From: Pyropia haitanensis
Lineage: Eukaryota > Rhodophyta > Bangiophyceae > Bangiales > Bangiaceae
NCBI GenBank assembly: GCA_008729055.1
Contig: SDUX01000008.1
Coordinates: forward strand, 4,861,756-4,925,755
Length of the DNA: 64,000 nt
Direction: 5' to 3'
Shown: one piece after another, positions 11,028-23,000 of the stretch
How positions within the stretch are numbered: position 1 is the stretch's first letter
How the letters are laid out: each line of letters begins with the position of its first letter
Notes under the pieces: model-generated
Database searches by the model: none
Told to the model about the DNA's origin: nothing
What the model saw: the letters and a program-made list of their open reading frames with translations, nothing else
Position numbers and translations under genes: made by a program

Positions 11028-13471
11028 ACCACCACCGCCACTGCTCCCACCACCGCCGGCGGCCTTGCCACCGCCCGTCTGGCCGCCGCCGCCGCCGCCG
11101 CCATTGCCACCGCCGCCGCCGTTGCCACCGCCGCCGCCCCCACCCCCGCCGCCACCGCCGCCGCCACCCCCCGTCGCCACCGCCGCGGCCGCCGCCACCA
11201 CCGCCGCCGCGGCGGCATCGATGCCACCCCCCACCCCCTCCCCCCCATCCGCCGCCGACGCGCCCCGCGCGGTGGCCGCGGCGGCCGCAGCCGCGGCAGC
11301 AGCAGCAGCAGCAGCGGTGGCCGGGCGTCCCCCCCCCCCCCCCCCAGCTCCCCCCGCCGCGCCGCCGCCGTCGACCAGCCGCAGCCGCTGGACGAGCTGC
11401 CAGACGGGCATGACGGCGGTCTTGTCAAAGGGCGTCAGGTTGGCCACGCACAAGATCGCGCCCGCCGTCGACGCGGTCGCCGCTGCCGCTGCCGCCGCCG
11501 CCGCCACCGTCGGGCCCGCACCGGCCGAGACGGGCGCCGCCGACGGGCCGACGCCGGCAGGGGACGACCCGCCGCTGCCGCCGCCGCCGCCGCCGATGCC
11601 GCCGACGCTGCCGCTGGCCGGCGGTACCACCCCCCCCTCCCCCCCCGCGTCGTGGCCGTCGCGCACCAAGCACAGCACCCCAATGTCCCCACTGTCCACC
11701 GGGTGCACCCGCGCCACGCGCAGCGCCGGGTGCGCCTCGCGCAGCCGGTTGAGGCACCGGAGCGTCGCGTGCGGGAGCCCCCCCGCGTCGGCGGCGGCGG
11801 CGAGCGTGGCGGCCCCGATGGGCCCCCGCTGCAGGTCCCGCGGGTCGTAGCACGCCGCCTGCGACACGTACACGCCCAGCCGCGCAAACGTGGTGTGCCG
11901 CGCGCGCATCGACCGCGACGCGACGTCGTACCGGTTGCGGGCGCCGAGCTCGGTGCCCGCGTACAGCAGCGGCACGCCGGGCGTGACGTAGAGCGCAAAG
12001 AGGGCGGTCGCGAGCCGCGCCGGGTCCCGGTCGAGGCAGTCGGCGACGCGCGCGCCGGCGCTCATGCCGTTCTTGTACACCACCCCCCCGTGGGCGGTGA
12101 TGTACGCGCGGAGCCACGGGCGCACGTCGGGCGCAAAGAAGCCCATGTACGTCTCGTCGTGGTGCTCGAGGAGGTTGAGGAACGCCGCCCCCGCGGGCAG
12201 GCGCGGCGTGTGAAAGACGCGCTGCCAAAACGGGGCGACGGTCTGGAAGTAGGTCATCTCGCGGAGGGCGGCCTGCATCTCAAACGCGAGCGGCAGGTCC
12301 CCTTCGGAGGGGCACGCCACCGCACACACGGCGGTGGGGATGCCCGCGTAGCGCGCGGCGGTCTGCGCCGAGCGGACCACCTCGGGCAGCACCACCGCCG
12401 CCGCGCACACGTGGCGCATAAACGACTTGACGAGCGCGAGGAGGGTGTGCGTCTGCGGGCGGCCATCATCCGAGCCGCCCGCCACCTTTGTCCAGTGCGC
12501 CACCGCGTCGGCGCGCTTGCCGAGAATGCCCGCGTTGAGCTCCTGGCCGAGCAGCCGCAGCAGCGCGCGCAGCACCGCCGGGTTGTGCAGGTTGAGGTCC
12601 ACCTGGAAGGGGTAAAACGAGCGGTAAAACGTGACCGTCCGCCCGCCAATGTCCACCCACAGCCCGTGCGTGCGGTCCACGTCGGGGAACACGCACACCC
12701 GCTCCGTGACGGTGCCGTCTGGGTCCCGGTACCGGCACAGGATGTCCCCGCCACGGTCGTACTCGCCCACCTTTTCCCGCCCGTTGCGCGTGATGTAGTA
12801 GTCCATGTGCTCCGCCGAGCCGCCGAGGGCGGCCTGGAACCACGGGTGCTCCGTGCTCGTGTGGTTAAACACCGCGTCCGTCGCGACGCGGAAGCCCGAC
12901 GCGACCGCGGCGGCCATAAAGCGCGCCCAGGCGGCCTCCCCCCCCAGCGCCGGGTCGACCGTATAGTCCACCACATCGTAGCCGCCGTCCCCCCCGACGA
13001 CACGTAGTGCGGCAGCAGCAGCAGGTTCCGAAAGCCGAGGTCCGCCCAGTAGGGCAACGCCCCGATCAGGTCGTCGTACGTGCCCGTCGCGCCCGGCTCG
13101 CCGTCATCCCCTGGCACCCCAAACAGGTGCGGGTACACGCAGTACCACGGGGCGGTGTGCCAGTCGGCGGGCAGCGCCGCGTCGCGCGCGTCGAGCGCGG
13201 CGGGCCGCGCGTCGCGGGCGGCGACGAGCTCGGAAAAGAAGCCGCCAAAAATGTCCCGCCACCGGTCCGGGTTGGTCCGCTTGGCCATATCCCGCACGTC
13301 GTTGATGTCCTTGGGCGTCGTGTAGCCTTTGAGGAGCGCGTCAAAGGAGAGCGTCACCGACGGGTCGGGCGCGACCGCCTTGAGCGCGCGCGCCACCTTG
13401 GCACGGTACAGGGGGGACACGGGGCGCGCCGGCCGCGGCGGCACCGCCCCACCGCCCGCCGCCGTCGCCGT

Positions 13472-13513
<42 letters not shown>

Positions 13514-14216
13514 CGTCGTTGTTGCCGCGGTCGCGCCGCCCGCCGACGGCGGGGCGCGTGTTGGGGAGGAGCGGGCGCTCCTCCCCCCCCCGGCGGCAGC
13601 GGCCTTCCCCCCCGACCCCGCACCCAGCGCCATCGTCGGCACGCCCACCGCGGCGGCGGCGGCCGCCGCCGCCGCCGCCGCCTGGTGCACCGGCGTCCGC
13701 GGCGGCGTCAGCGACGGCGGCGGCACCCGCCGCCGGCGGGCCGTCGAAAACAGGCTGGGGGAGGCGTCGCCCAGCGGGCTCCGCGCCGCCGTCGCGACGT
13801 CACCGCCACCGCCGTCGCCGCCCCCACCCCCACCCCCACCCCCACCCCCACCCCCACCCCCACCCCCACCCCCACCGCCGCCGCTGGCACCCCCCCCCCC
13901 CCCCCCCCCCCAGCGTCCCCCCCCTGGGCGCACCGCCTGCCGGCAACGCCAGCAGCGGCAGCGGCGGCGGCGGCGGCGAGCGGTGGTAGGCCCCCCCCCC
14001 CCCCCCCCCCCCACTGCTCCCGCCGTCGCCGCCGCCGCCGCCGACGACGGCACGGCCGACGCGGCGGCCGACGTGGCGGCCGCGACGCCGACCGACGCGG
14101 CCGCCAGGGCGGCGGTTAGCGCCGCGACGCGGGCACGCTCGACGGCCAGCTCCGCGGCCTGCGCGATGAGCAGGCCGCGCAGGCGGGGGAGCTCATCGGC
14201 GTCGCGGGCCGCCGCC

Positions 14217-14274
<58 letters not shown>

Positions 14275-14428
14275 GTGGTGGGGGTGCCGACGGGGCGGCT
14301 CCCGTGGCGGTCGACGCGGTCGCGACGTGGGGTGCGGGGGGGGTGGCGGCGGGTTGGGGGGGGGGGGGGGGGAAGGGGGCGACGACGACGCCGCCGGGGG
14401 GGGGGGGGGGGGGGGAGGGCGGTGCCCC

Positions 14429-14473
<45 letters not shown>

Positions 14474-14515
14474 TGCTGCCACCGCCGCCGCCGCCACCGT
14501 CGCCGCTGCTGCCGC

Positions 14516-14548
<33 letters not shown>

Positions 14549-14621
14549 CGGCGTCGGCGTCGTCGTCTGCCGGGGAGGGTGCCCGACGCGGCCGGCCGAC
14601 GCCGACCGCCGGGGGCGGCAT
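10785..14621 (-). CDS. GH13 (alpha-amylase family) glycoside hydrolase or transglycosidase, frame-broken in this sequence
   Basis: The catalytic half reads 13.4-10.8 kb. Family landmarks in order: YWADLGFRNLLLLPHYVSS, GGYDVVDYTVDP, ATDAVFNHTSTEHPWF (region I), KRADAVAHW with the nucleophile Asp (about 12501-12515), LPEVV with the acid/base Glu (12381-12383), and EHHDE with the third Asp (12154-12165). All three catalytic residues are present. The frame shifts inside a C7 run at about 12992-12998: GYDVVDYTVDP and the preceding LPHYVSSGG are in different frames and would join if the run were 8. The segment resembles trehalose-synthase/sucrase-like GH13 enzymes more than plant alpha-amylases. 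After the barrel, the C-terminus has Gly/Ala runs and then a beta-type tail (LTDLLTGAAVVAERRE). The N-terminal 300-400 codons are Ala/Gly/Pro runs plus a short coiled coil (DELPRLRGLLIAQAAEL). The ATG at 14621 is a guess; 13633 is an alternative. Substrate unknown. Confidence 0.75.
13821..13875. repeat. hexanucleotide tandem repeat (cccca c)n
   Basis: About nine copies of a 6-bp unit within the low-complexity N-terminal region of the GH13 gene. The minus-strand frames read Val-Gly or Gly-only. Length is likely variable between individuals. Confidence 0.7.
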
Positions 14622-15057
14622 GCGGCTGGAGCGGCGTCAGGAGGGGGGGGGGGGGGGGGAGAGCGGAGGCGCCGGCAGGGGGGCGAGGGCGTCGCTCCCC
14701 ACCCGTCGGGGGTGGCCGCGGAACCGTCCGCGGGCGGCGGGTGGAAGGATGGCCGCACCGCTGGGGGCGGCGCCGCCGACAGCGGCGAACAAACCCGTGG
14801 GGGGAGGGGGAGGGGGGGGGGGGGGGGTGGAACCGCCAACCGGGATGGACGACACTGGAACAGGGGCGGACGGCAGAGTGGGGGGAGGGGGGGGGGGGAG
14901 GGGGCGGACCGCCGCCGCCGCCGTCACGGGCGGCCGCCGCGCGGGCGCAGCGTCGCGACGCACGGGGGTGGGCGGCGGGCGGCGGCGGCGGGGGGGGGGG
15001 GCGAGCGGCGGGCCAGGCGGGCGGGCGGTCCCGCCCCCCCCCCCCCCCACCCCCTCA
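14622..15057. other. intergenic upstream of GH13 gene
   Basis: G-run-rich DNA, the presumed 5' flank of the GH13 gene. No motif recognised. Confidence 0.4.
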
Positions 15058-15701
15058 CGGCCGGTCCGGGACACATCTGAGTTCGCGGCAGCGAGTTCGC
15101 GGCACTTCGTGGCGCTCTGAGATTGGCTGTTGCTCTTCACGTGTCCTGCGTTGTGTGCCGCGAACTCAAGCTGCCGCAGGATGCGGCAAGAAGTGGCTTT
15201 TGCAAAAGCCACTTCTTGCCGCATCCTGCGGCAGTCTGAGTTCGCGGCAGCCCCCTTGCGGCAGCATTTGCGCCATCAAATTCATGGGAAGTTCGGGACT
15301 GCGTGCCCCACAACAGCTGCTCCTGTCGATGGATCTCGCTCAGGCAGTTTGAACCCAGCGGCGGCGCAAGCGCGCGGGGTCGAGGCCACCAGGGTGGCAC
15401 ACTTGCCGCGCCGTGCACAGCGGGTCGGCCTCGGGAGAGGCGAGCACGGCGTTGGCATGAACGTGGAGACCAGCGTGGGGCAGCAACCATGGTCTCCAGA
15501 TTGGTTGCAAAACAGATTGGCAACAGGTCGATACGAAGTTTTTCCCATTACATAGACCCAACTGCTATGTATTTCTCTTCGTCCACGACCCCAACGCCAC
15601 GACCACATGCGATGTCCAAAAAGACGCATCAGATGTGGCAACCAGTTCGTGGCGCAGCAAACTCGATATGCCGCGAACTCGATCGTGTCCCGGACCGGCC
15701 G
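15058..15701. mobile_element. non-autonomous TIR element (MITE-like) with internal palindrome
   Basis: About 644 bp. The ends 15058-15090 and 15669-15701 are inverted copies: the outer cggccggtccgggacac is identical, then four mismatches, then gagttcgcggca is identical. TCA lies immediately outside each end (15055-15057, 15702-15704), a possible 3-bp target duplication. There is no transposase frame inside. An internal near-perfect palindrome (15157-15248) is built from the same subterminal sequence, so the element may be a nested or rearranged copy. Confidence 0.75.
15157..15248. repeat. 92-bp near-perfect palindrome
   Basis: Two 46-base arms meet at 15202/15203 (centre ttttgcaaaa). The inner 64 bases pair perfectly, two mismatches follow, and the outer arms are the gccgcgaactc / gagttcgcggc subterminal repeat. 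It would form a very stable hairpin in DNA or RNA. Confidence 0.85.
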
Positions 15702-16700
15702 TCACTCGCCAAGCGGCGGCCAAGACGCCAGGCCCGCCACGGGCGGGCCACCCCCTACTGCCAGCGTGGCCCGCGGGCGGGGGGCGGGTCGGCCACAGAG
15801 AGATTGCGCCCAGATTGGGCCCGCCACGCCGATACGGCCGCGGGTGGACGGGGAGGGGGGTTGGGGGTTGGGGCCATGGTGGGGGGGGGGGGGGGGGGAT
15901 TGGGGAGGGGGCGCAGGCCGCGTGCGCCCCGCCGCGGTGCCGTGCGTCGCGCAGACCCGCGGGCGCCCGAGGGCGCGTCGAGGGCCAGACGCGCGCCGGC
16001 GGGCGGCGGCTTGGACGGGCGCGGCGAGGGGGGGGGGGTGCGCACCAGCCGTCGGTGGCCATGGGCGGGGTCTTTGGCCACGGCGCCGCTGCCGCGGGTG
16101 GCCCGCCCGCCCGCTCCGGGACGGCTCGCGGCGGTCGATGGCTGCCGCCATGGGGGGGCACGTGCCGTAGACGGGGCACGGTAAGAAAAAATGCTATACC
16201 GGCGCGGCAAAAGGCGATGGGGGGTGGGAAGGGGGAGCAGCGGGGAGTCCAAACGGCTCGCCCATCCATCCCCTCCCTCGCCCTTCCCCCACCACCTCCC
16301 GAACCGAGGGGGCCCACCGCAGCAGCACCGACGGCGGCGGGCCCAGAGCATTGCGCGGCCGCACGCACCCCTCCCACCCACACACACCCCGCAACCCGCG
16401 TGCACACTACCAAACGAAAAAGCGAGATACACAAGGCAGAAAAAAAAAAAAAGACACAGAGGGGCACGAGGGGGCGGCGGGCCAGCCCGCCCCCCACCCG
16501 CCGCGCCCCCGTCGTGAGAGACCCCACCCCACCGCAAGCGGGGGGAGTAGGGGGGGGGGGGGGGAGGCGACCGAAAATTTGTCAGAGGGGTGGGACGCCA
16601 CGCGGCCGCCCTCCCCACGGAACGCCACGCAGGGAGGGGAAAGGGCACGCCGGTGGGGTCCGCGACGGGGGGCCCGCCGTCGGGGAGGGCGCCCCGACGC
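15702..16700. other. intergenic, ammonium transporter 3' flank
   Basis: GC-rich DNA with poly-G (about 15881-15898, 16549-16563) and an A-run near 16440-16452. No gene supported; open frames overlap on both strands. Confidence 0.45.
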
Positions 16701-18483
16701 CTAGACCGCCTCGCCCGACGCGTCGCGGGACCCGTCCCGCTTGACCGACTCGTCCATCCCGAGGTTGTCAATCGCCTTTTGCGCGGCGAGCTCCTCCGTG
16801 ATGACCGCGTCGGGCGGGTACGCCTCGCCGCCGTGCTTGGAGATGTCGTTGCCCTCAATCTCCATCTCGCGCGGGATGCGCAGCTGCCCCACCGCGTTGA
16901 GGGCAAAGAAGAGCGGCGCGATGAGCGCGAGCGTCCACGCCGCGATCGCCAGCACCATCACCACGTTGGCGGCGAGCAGCCGGCCGCCGCCCCCATACAG
17001 GACGCCCTGCCAGCCCTGGTCGTTGCCGTAGCCCGACTGGAAGAGCAGCCGCTCGCGCGCGAAAAAGCCGACCGCGATGGCGCCCCACACGCCCGTCGCG
17101 CCGTGGATGGGGAACGCCTCGAGCGGGTCGTCAATCTTGAGCGCGAGCAGCGCGGCGGCGGCGCCCATGTACACAAACGCGCCAATGATGCCAATGACGA
17201 GTGCGGCGTACGGCTCGACCCACGGGCAGCTGCCGGTGATGGCGACAAGCCCGGCGAGGATGCCGTTGAGGATGGTGAGGAGGTCAAAGATGTGGTCCCG
17301 CAGCTTGATGACGACGAGCGTCGTCACGCCCGCCGCGGCCGCCGCGATCGTCGTCGTCACCGCGCACCGGGCGGCGGTGGCGGTAAAGTTGGCGTCGGGC
17401 GACAGGTTGGAGATGCCCAGCGTGGACCCCGGGTTGAAGCCGTACCACCCAAACCACAGGATGAACGTGCCGAGCGTGCACAGCGTCGCCGAGTGGCCGG
17501 GCATCGCGACCACGCGGCCGTCCGCGTCAAAGCGGCCGATGCGGGGGCCCACAATCGCCGCGCCGGCGAGGCCCGCAAAGCCGCCGACCATGTGCACGAC
17601 CGCGTCGCCCGCAAAGTCCTTGGCGCCGACCGTGAAGATGTCCGACAGCCAGCCGCCGCCCCACACCCAGTGCGACACGACCGGGTACACAAAGCCCGAG
17701 AGGAAAAAGGCGTAGCCGAGGTAGGCGTAGAAGGAGGTGCGCTCCGCCACCGACCCCGACACGATCGTCGCCGCCGTGGCCGCAAACGTCCACTGGAAGA
17801 AAAAGATGTGGAATTCCTGCGTGTCGTCGGACAGCGCCCAGTTGCTGTGGCCGAGAAAGTCGTTGGACTCGGGGCCATAGGCAAACGCGTAGCCAAAGAG
17901 GTAGTAGGCGACGAGGCCGACGCAGGCGTCCAGAACGTTCTTCAGCAGCACGTTTTTGGTGTTCTTTGTCCGCACGCTGCCGGCAGTGAGCATGGCAAAG
18001 CCCTGTGGGGTAGGAGGAAGAGTACGCGTGGCACCCACCAGAAGAACGGCAGACGAGCCATTATGGACGGAAAAGGAAATACACCAACACCTTGCACGCT
18101 GCCGTCAGCCACCGGCCAAGTCGCCGGACCCATGGCCGTATCCGGCTGCCAACGCCCACCATGATGCGGACGGCCGACGGCGGCTCGCAAACGCAACGCG
18201 CACTCCACTCCAGACACAAAGGCCCGCTCGGCCACACTGGATGAGGCGCCGCGAGCCCCCTCAGGCGCTGTACCTCTCACCCCCCTCCCCGACCACCCTC
18301 GGAAAAACGAGTTCCCGCCCGTACCGTCTGCATCAGAAAAACGAGGTAGCCCGAAAAGAGGACGAAGAAAACGTCCATCGACGCCGCGTTGGTGTTAATC
18401 CCCTCCGCCAACGTCGTGGCGGTGCTGTTGAGCAGCGCCGTATCGAGCGTCCCCCCCGGGAGGAGGTCCACCGGGTCCACCAT
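16701..18483 (-). CDS. AMT1: ammonium transporter (Amt family)
   Basis: Two exons, 18483-18325 and 18002-16701, total 486 residues. The 322-bp intron (GTACGG...CACAG, phase 0) splits the first hydrophobic helix. Joined, it reads LVFLMQTGFAMLTAGSVR, the hallmark Amt entry helix. About 11 hydrophobic segments follow. The two pore histidines are present: H190 in GDAVVHMVGG and H353 in FPIHGATGVWG. The ending DISKHGGEAYP is the conserved cytosolic tail with which neighbouring subunits of Amt trimers regulate one another in plants and algae, and it is followed by an acidic tail. The protein should import ammonium across the plasma membrane for nitrogen assimilation. Length and signatures match typical algal AMT1 proteins. 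The gene symbol reflects family placement only. Confidence 0.93.
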
Positions 18484-20720
18484 CGTGGCGGCGGCGGTGT
18501 GGCAGCGGTGGCGGCGGCGCAGGCGCTCACCGTGGCCGACGCCGTCGGCGGGTGGTGGTGCACGGCACGCGCTGGGGGGGGTGTGCAGGCGGCGGACGCG
18601 CGAGCCAACGGTCTCCCGCGAGAGATGCGGGGTGTCGGGCGGGGGAGTCGGCACCCCAACACAGTGGTGACGCGGTGCGGCACGACGTTGGGCTGCGGCG
18701 AGCGGTCGGCGTGCGCGGTCGACGGGGCGGCCGCCTCTTATGCGTCGCCCGCCACCGGCACGCGCGCGGCGGGGGGCGCCGAATCGGGACAGCCCCGCCC
18801 GGCAGTGGCCGCACGGTGGGGGTCTGCGGAACTCACGCTCTGGCCGGCGGCCGGCCGCGCGGCGGCGCAGGCAGACGTGTGTGCCGCCGCCGCGCCCTCA
18901 AAACCCCGCACAGGCCCCGCAGGCGTTACAGTTGGAGGCGTCGCCTCCCGCCCGCCGTTCGCCGCCAACAGCGCGGGATCACGCGCCGCCGTTTCCCCCC
19001 CCATCTCCCTCCAGCGGCCACGCGGAGCGCGCGCCCGTTCGCATGGGCCACTCACGTGGGGAGCTGCACCGGCCGCCCGCGGGCGGTCGCGGCCGCCCGC
19101 CGCCGTCTGCGGCCCGGCGCGCCCGCACGGGTGCCCTGGTGGCCGACACAAAACGTAAGGAAAAGAAAAAAAGGACACGCGGGGGGGTGGCCGAGGCGTG
19201 GCACGCGGCGGGAGGGTCTCGCTCCTTCCTACGCCTGGAGAGCTCCCGCCCGGCTGCTCATTCCAAAGGCCTCGGCTACCGACTGGTGGCCCTCTTGTCC
19301 CAGCGCCTGCTCGGACGCACACTGGGCCACGAGGGGAGAGCCCCTGGCTTCCCTTCCTTTGATCCCGCCGGTCGCGCGGGGGGGCGGCGCCTTGCTCGGA
19401 GGCCTTGTCAGTGGGAACGACCAGGGCTGCCCAGACTGCTGGCGCCCGGCGGCAGCGTGCCACGGGTGCGGTCGCGCAAGCGGCGCCGCCGGGGCGACCC
19501 GCTGACCCGCTGGGGGCCCTGTTGGTGGCGGGCACCGCAAGAGGGACCCGGCCCGTTTGGGCGGCCAGCCGGCCGCCGCTCCCCCGGGCGTCCACGGAGA
19601 GACGTGCGGGAACCGCCAGCCGGCCACATCGCCCGTCGGGAAGCGGCGGGCGCGGCCGAACCGGAACGGCGCCGTGCCAATGGTACGCCTCCACGCAGCG
19701 GGGACCGCCGAACATGGCAAGCCGACGGCGCCCGCCGCGTCGTCTGGTGATGGGCGACGGGGGGGCGCTCATGCAAGGTGCGCGGGTGGGTGTCAGCACA
19801 CGCACCGTCCGGGGACCACGCGGGGCCCTTCCCGCCCGGCGGGCCACGAGCGGGGCGTCGGCGCGACCACGCCGGCCGTCGGCTGCACCAATCAAGACGA
19901 CGGGGACGCCGTAGGTGGTCCCACCACCACTGACTGGCCGTGGCGCGCGGGGGAGGCGGCCGAGGCGGCCAATGAGCGTGGGTCAAGCCATACTCGGTCC
20001 TGTCGCGGCGCGAATGGACGGGTCAGCCGTCTGGACGAGATGGACCGGTGGACCACACTGGATGCATGCTGAGATGTCACTGGCCGGGCGACGGCGATGA
20101 CACTGACAGTGGTGGATGACTGGTGTGGTAGACAAGCATTCAAAAACACTCCACAAATTGCAAGAAGAGTGCAACACGCCGTGGCATGCAATGCAGGCAA
20201 AGACAGCGCGGACCTACTCTTCGTGAGGGACAACGCTGACCGCCTCGCCAACGTCCACGGTACGCAGCTGTGCAGGGAAGCGGTTTGATGGTCCGTCGTA
20301 TGGGCAGGTACGTACAAAATTGAATTGATATTGCCACAGATCGTAGGGATAACGAGGCCTTGACGGGCGGTGAGCGGCGGGACCAGCTGGGTTGTTTTGA
20401 TGCGCTGGGGGAGGACCAGGACAGGTGCAGTGCTGGTGGCTGAGTGGCGGACATTGACACGCTCCTCTTTCCCTCCCATCCGCCTCCAAGTCACCCACGC
20501 CCGCATCGACAAGTACACAGCACCTCACGGCAGTGCCTCGAGTCGACTCCATGCAGCAAAATTAGGCTCAGGTGGCCGCGCGGGCGCACGTGCTCCGCCC
20601 AGAACAAACACGGGCAACGCAAGGGACGGCGGGAGTGGGGGCGGGGGGCGGAGGTTGAAGCGGTGGAGCAGGCAGCGAGGCCGAGAGGTCACGGGGGCAC
20701 CGGTAGGCTCACGCCACGAC
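18484..20720. other. intergenic upstream of ammonium transporter
   Basis: The first few hundred bases should hold the minus-strand promoter of the transporter; I see no clear TATA box. The rest is moderately GC-rich, less repetitive DNA. No coding region recognised on either strand. Confidence 0.45.
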
Positions 20721-21062
20721 GTGCACCCCTAGCCCCCCACCCCTGTTGTCCCAGGAGCACATAGCGAACGGCACCATTGCGGCCCAGTTGGAGTCCCCCT
20801 GCAGGATATAGGGGATGACCGAGCGAGCAAGGGCGTCTGCCAGTAGCCCCCGCCAGTGTCCGGTGGTGGGGGTCGGGGCGTGCGAGCACAGTGAGCGGGG
20901 CGTACGGGGGACTTCGCGCCGACGAGGGTGCAGGGTGGTTCGATGAGCTGCCAGCACGCTCAATTCCACCTTCGTCGTAACCCCAAACCGCAGAAGAGAG
21001 GACAACAAGCTGGAAGCCTGCAGCCCTCCAGTAGACTCTCCCACTCGCAAGCGCCCTCCCAC
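20709..21062 (-). pseudogene. possible Ty3/gypsy integrase relic
   Basis: A short minus-strand frame ends LADALARSVIPYILQGDSNW followed by AAMVPFAMCSWDN. This resembles the end of the integrase core in Ty3/gypsy elements, where an ERxNRxLxxxLRxYV block is followed by a DW...LPxAxFAYN block. Only about 45 residues fit. No reverse transcriptase, LTR or primer-binding site is visible nearby, so if real it is a decayed fragment. Confidence 0.3.
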
Positions 21063-21910
21063 ACCGTAGACTCAACGGCTATCGATGCCGGCTGAATTGT
21101 ATCGCACCCCTCGCTGACGGACATCGGCATCATGGCAGCACACCACAGGGTCTCTCCACGAACATGTAGCAGCCAAGAGGAAAGAGAATCGTGGCACTTT
21201 CCATGCTGATCGGCGGAAGGAGCACCGGGCGGCTCGATGTTGCCTCGGGTGCTACAGCGTCCTGGTCAGCAACGTCCAGCGCGCCGCAGGTGTGCAGCCA
21301 TCAAGCCAAAAAGAAGCACCTCTGTACCCGCAAACTGTGTTGGAGTTGTATGTGTTTCGCTTGTCCCTTCCGTACAACCACGGTTCTAATTGTGGTAAAA
21401 CTAAGAACGAAAGCGGGTGAGAGCATAGTATTTGAGGCGACTTGAAGCCTGAGTGTGCCGCACGCGAGTCAAGTGCCTTCTTCGGCAACACCCGCCTCCC
21501 CGCGCAGTGGGTGCTAAACCGGGACCACGTGCAAGAGGGGTCGGAGCCGATCATCACGATTCTTGCTTGCACGGCAACGGTGCTCGACCCCTGTTGGCAG
21601 CAAGAAATTTGCCAAGAGTTTGCTGCTCAAAGCACGATTCTTGCACTGGTGCAAAAGTCAAGCAGTCTTGTCGTCCAGAACAAAAAATCTCCCGCGTTTG
21701 ATTCAGCTGGTTTGTCGGACGGTGTCCAATGAAAACTCTCGGTTGACTTGGAGAGCGCAGCGTTGAGAACGAACCCCTCTGTCATGCGCGTACCCACATC
21801 CACGCAGCCGCCGCCGCAGTCGCATTCGCCGACGGGCGGGCGGCGGCCGCGGCGGACCGCGAGGCGGGGTCTGCCGCCGCGGCGGCCGCCGCCGCTCGTC
21901 GCGCGGCGAG
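21063..21910. other. intergenic, lower GC
   Basis: Closer to balanced base composition than the flanking DNA, which suggests old inserted sequence. Short frames such as 21442-21732 (+) lack recognised motifs. Confidence 0.4.
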
Positions 21911-22224
21911 CTAGTCCCGCTTGGGATTGAGGTCGCGCGCCCAGTTGAGCGAGTAGTCGGCCTTCGTCGCGCCATCCACCGCGTTCCACACCTTGATCGT
22001 CTTGTCCGCCTCGGCCGGCAGCAGCGGTGGCGGCGCGAGTAGCCTGGGGGTTGGCGGTCGCAGCCGCACGAAGGGGGGCACGCGTCTGCACTTCCTCGGG
22101 AGGGGTCGTTTTGGTCGCCGTGGGCGGAACGAGGACATCCGCACGGCGGGAGAGCGGCACGCGTCGGCCGTGAGCACGTTGTCGTACGAGAGAAAGGCGG
22201 CAAGAGGGTAGCACCAATTTTTTT
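21911..22224 (-). pseudogene. truncated 3' end of a PRL1/PLRG1-like WD-repeat gene
   Basis: The last exon, 22009-21911, reads ADKTIKVWNAVDGATKADYS and then LNWARDLNPKRD before a stop. This resembles the C-terminus of the spliceosomal WD protein PRL1/PLRG1 (EADKTIKVY..., then a Trp-containing basic tail). An upstream piece (to about 22163) reads AAFLSYDNVLTAD, which joins to give LTADADKTIKVW. The join needs a GC-AG intron (22162-22010, 153 bp). Upstream the frame closes at a TAA near 22225 and no further WD repeats follow, so the remaining gene body is absent. It is probably a dead fragment cut off by AT-richer inserted DNA. Confidence 0.55.
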
Positions 22225-23000
22225 GTTATTCCCCACCTTCATGTGCAGGTGTATTGACTGACTCGACAACGGGAGATATTCTGGCTGCACGGCCGTCTTC
22301 CCGGAGCGGCCTTGATAGCTCTTGAGCAAAACGCGACAAGCGTTGTCTAAAAATGCTGTTCTCCGCAGCAGTTTTTTTCGATCCGTTGTACACAGCGCTC
22401 CGTTATAATAACGCTTGTTCCCGACGTGCGACAGCGTAGCCCCAAGAACGGCGCTTCTTTTGGTGTAACGGTTGTCCCCGGTACTCATACGGAACCTACT
22501 CCTGAAGAGCATGCTATGAGAAATCACGGAAAACGTGGGCGGAACATGTGATGCTGGGGGGTCTCAAATCGTTGCATCCCCGGATTACACCAAAAATGCA
22601 AGAAATCCGTGGTCCCGGTTTAGCCTGCGCTGCGCCGCGGGGACAGGTGAGCAATCGCTTGTGGCCGCTATTGTACGCAGCACCCTGAGGTCTTTTTGCC
22701 CTGCTTTGGGGTCAACCGGCAGCTTCGTGGTCGACCACGCGGGCCAGGAGGAGGTAGAAGGTCACGTTGGCTTCCGCTGGTGGAACAGCAGCCGCTTGTT
22801 GCGCTTGTAGTGCAGCGATGGAGGGTGGGCCGTCTGTGCCTGCAGCATCCCTGCTCGTGGAAGCGGCTTTGCTGCAGATCCCAGTGCGGTTTGTCTTCCC
22901 AGCTGACACTCACTCTACCTGTATCAACTGTTGAGAAGTCTTTGCGGGCTGCGGAGGCGGCTGGCTGTGTTGGTCTGAAGACTGCTGACAACAAGGACTA
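22225..23000. other. intergenic, lower GC
   Basis: Mixed-composition DNA that interrupts the PLRG1-like fragment. No terminal repeats or coding motifs found. Confidence 0.4.
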
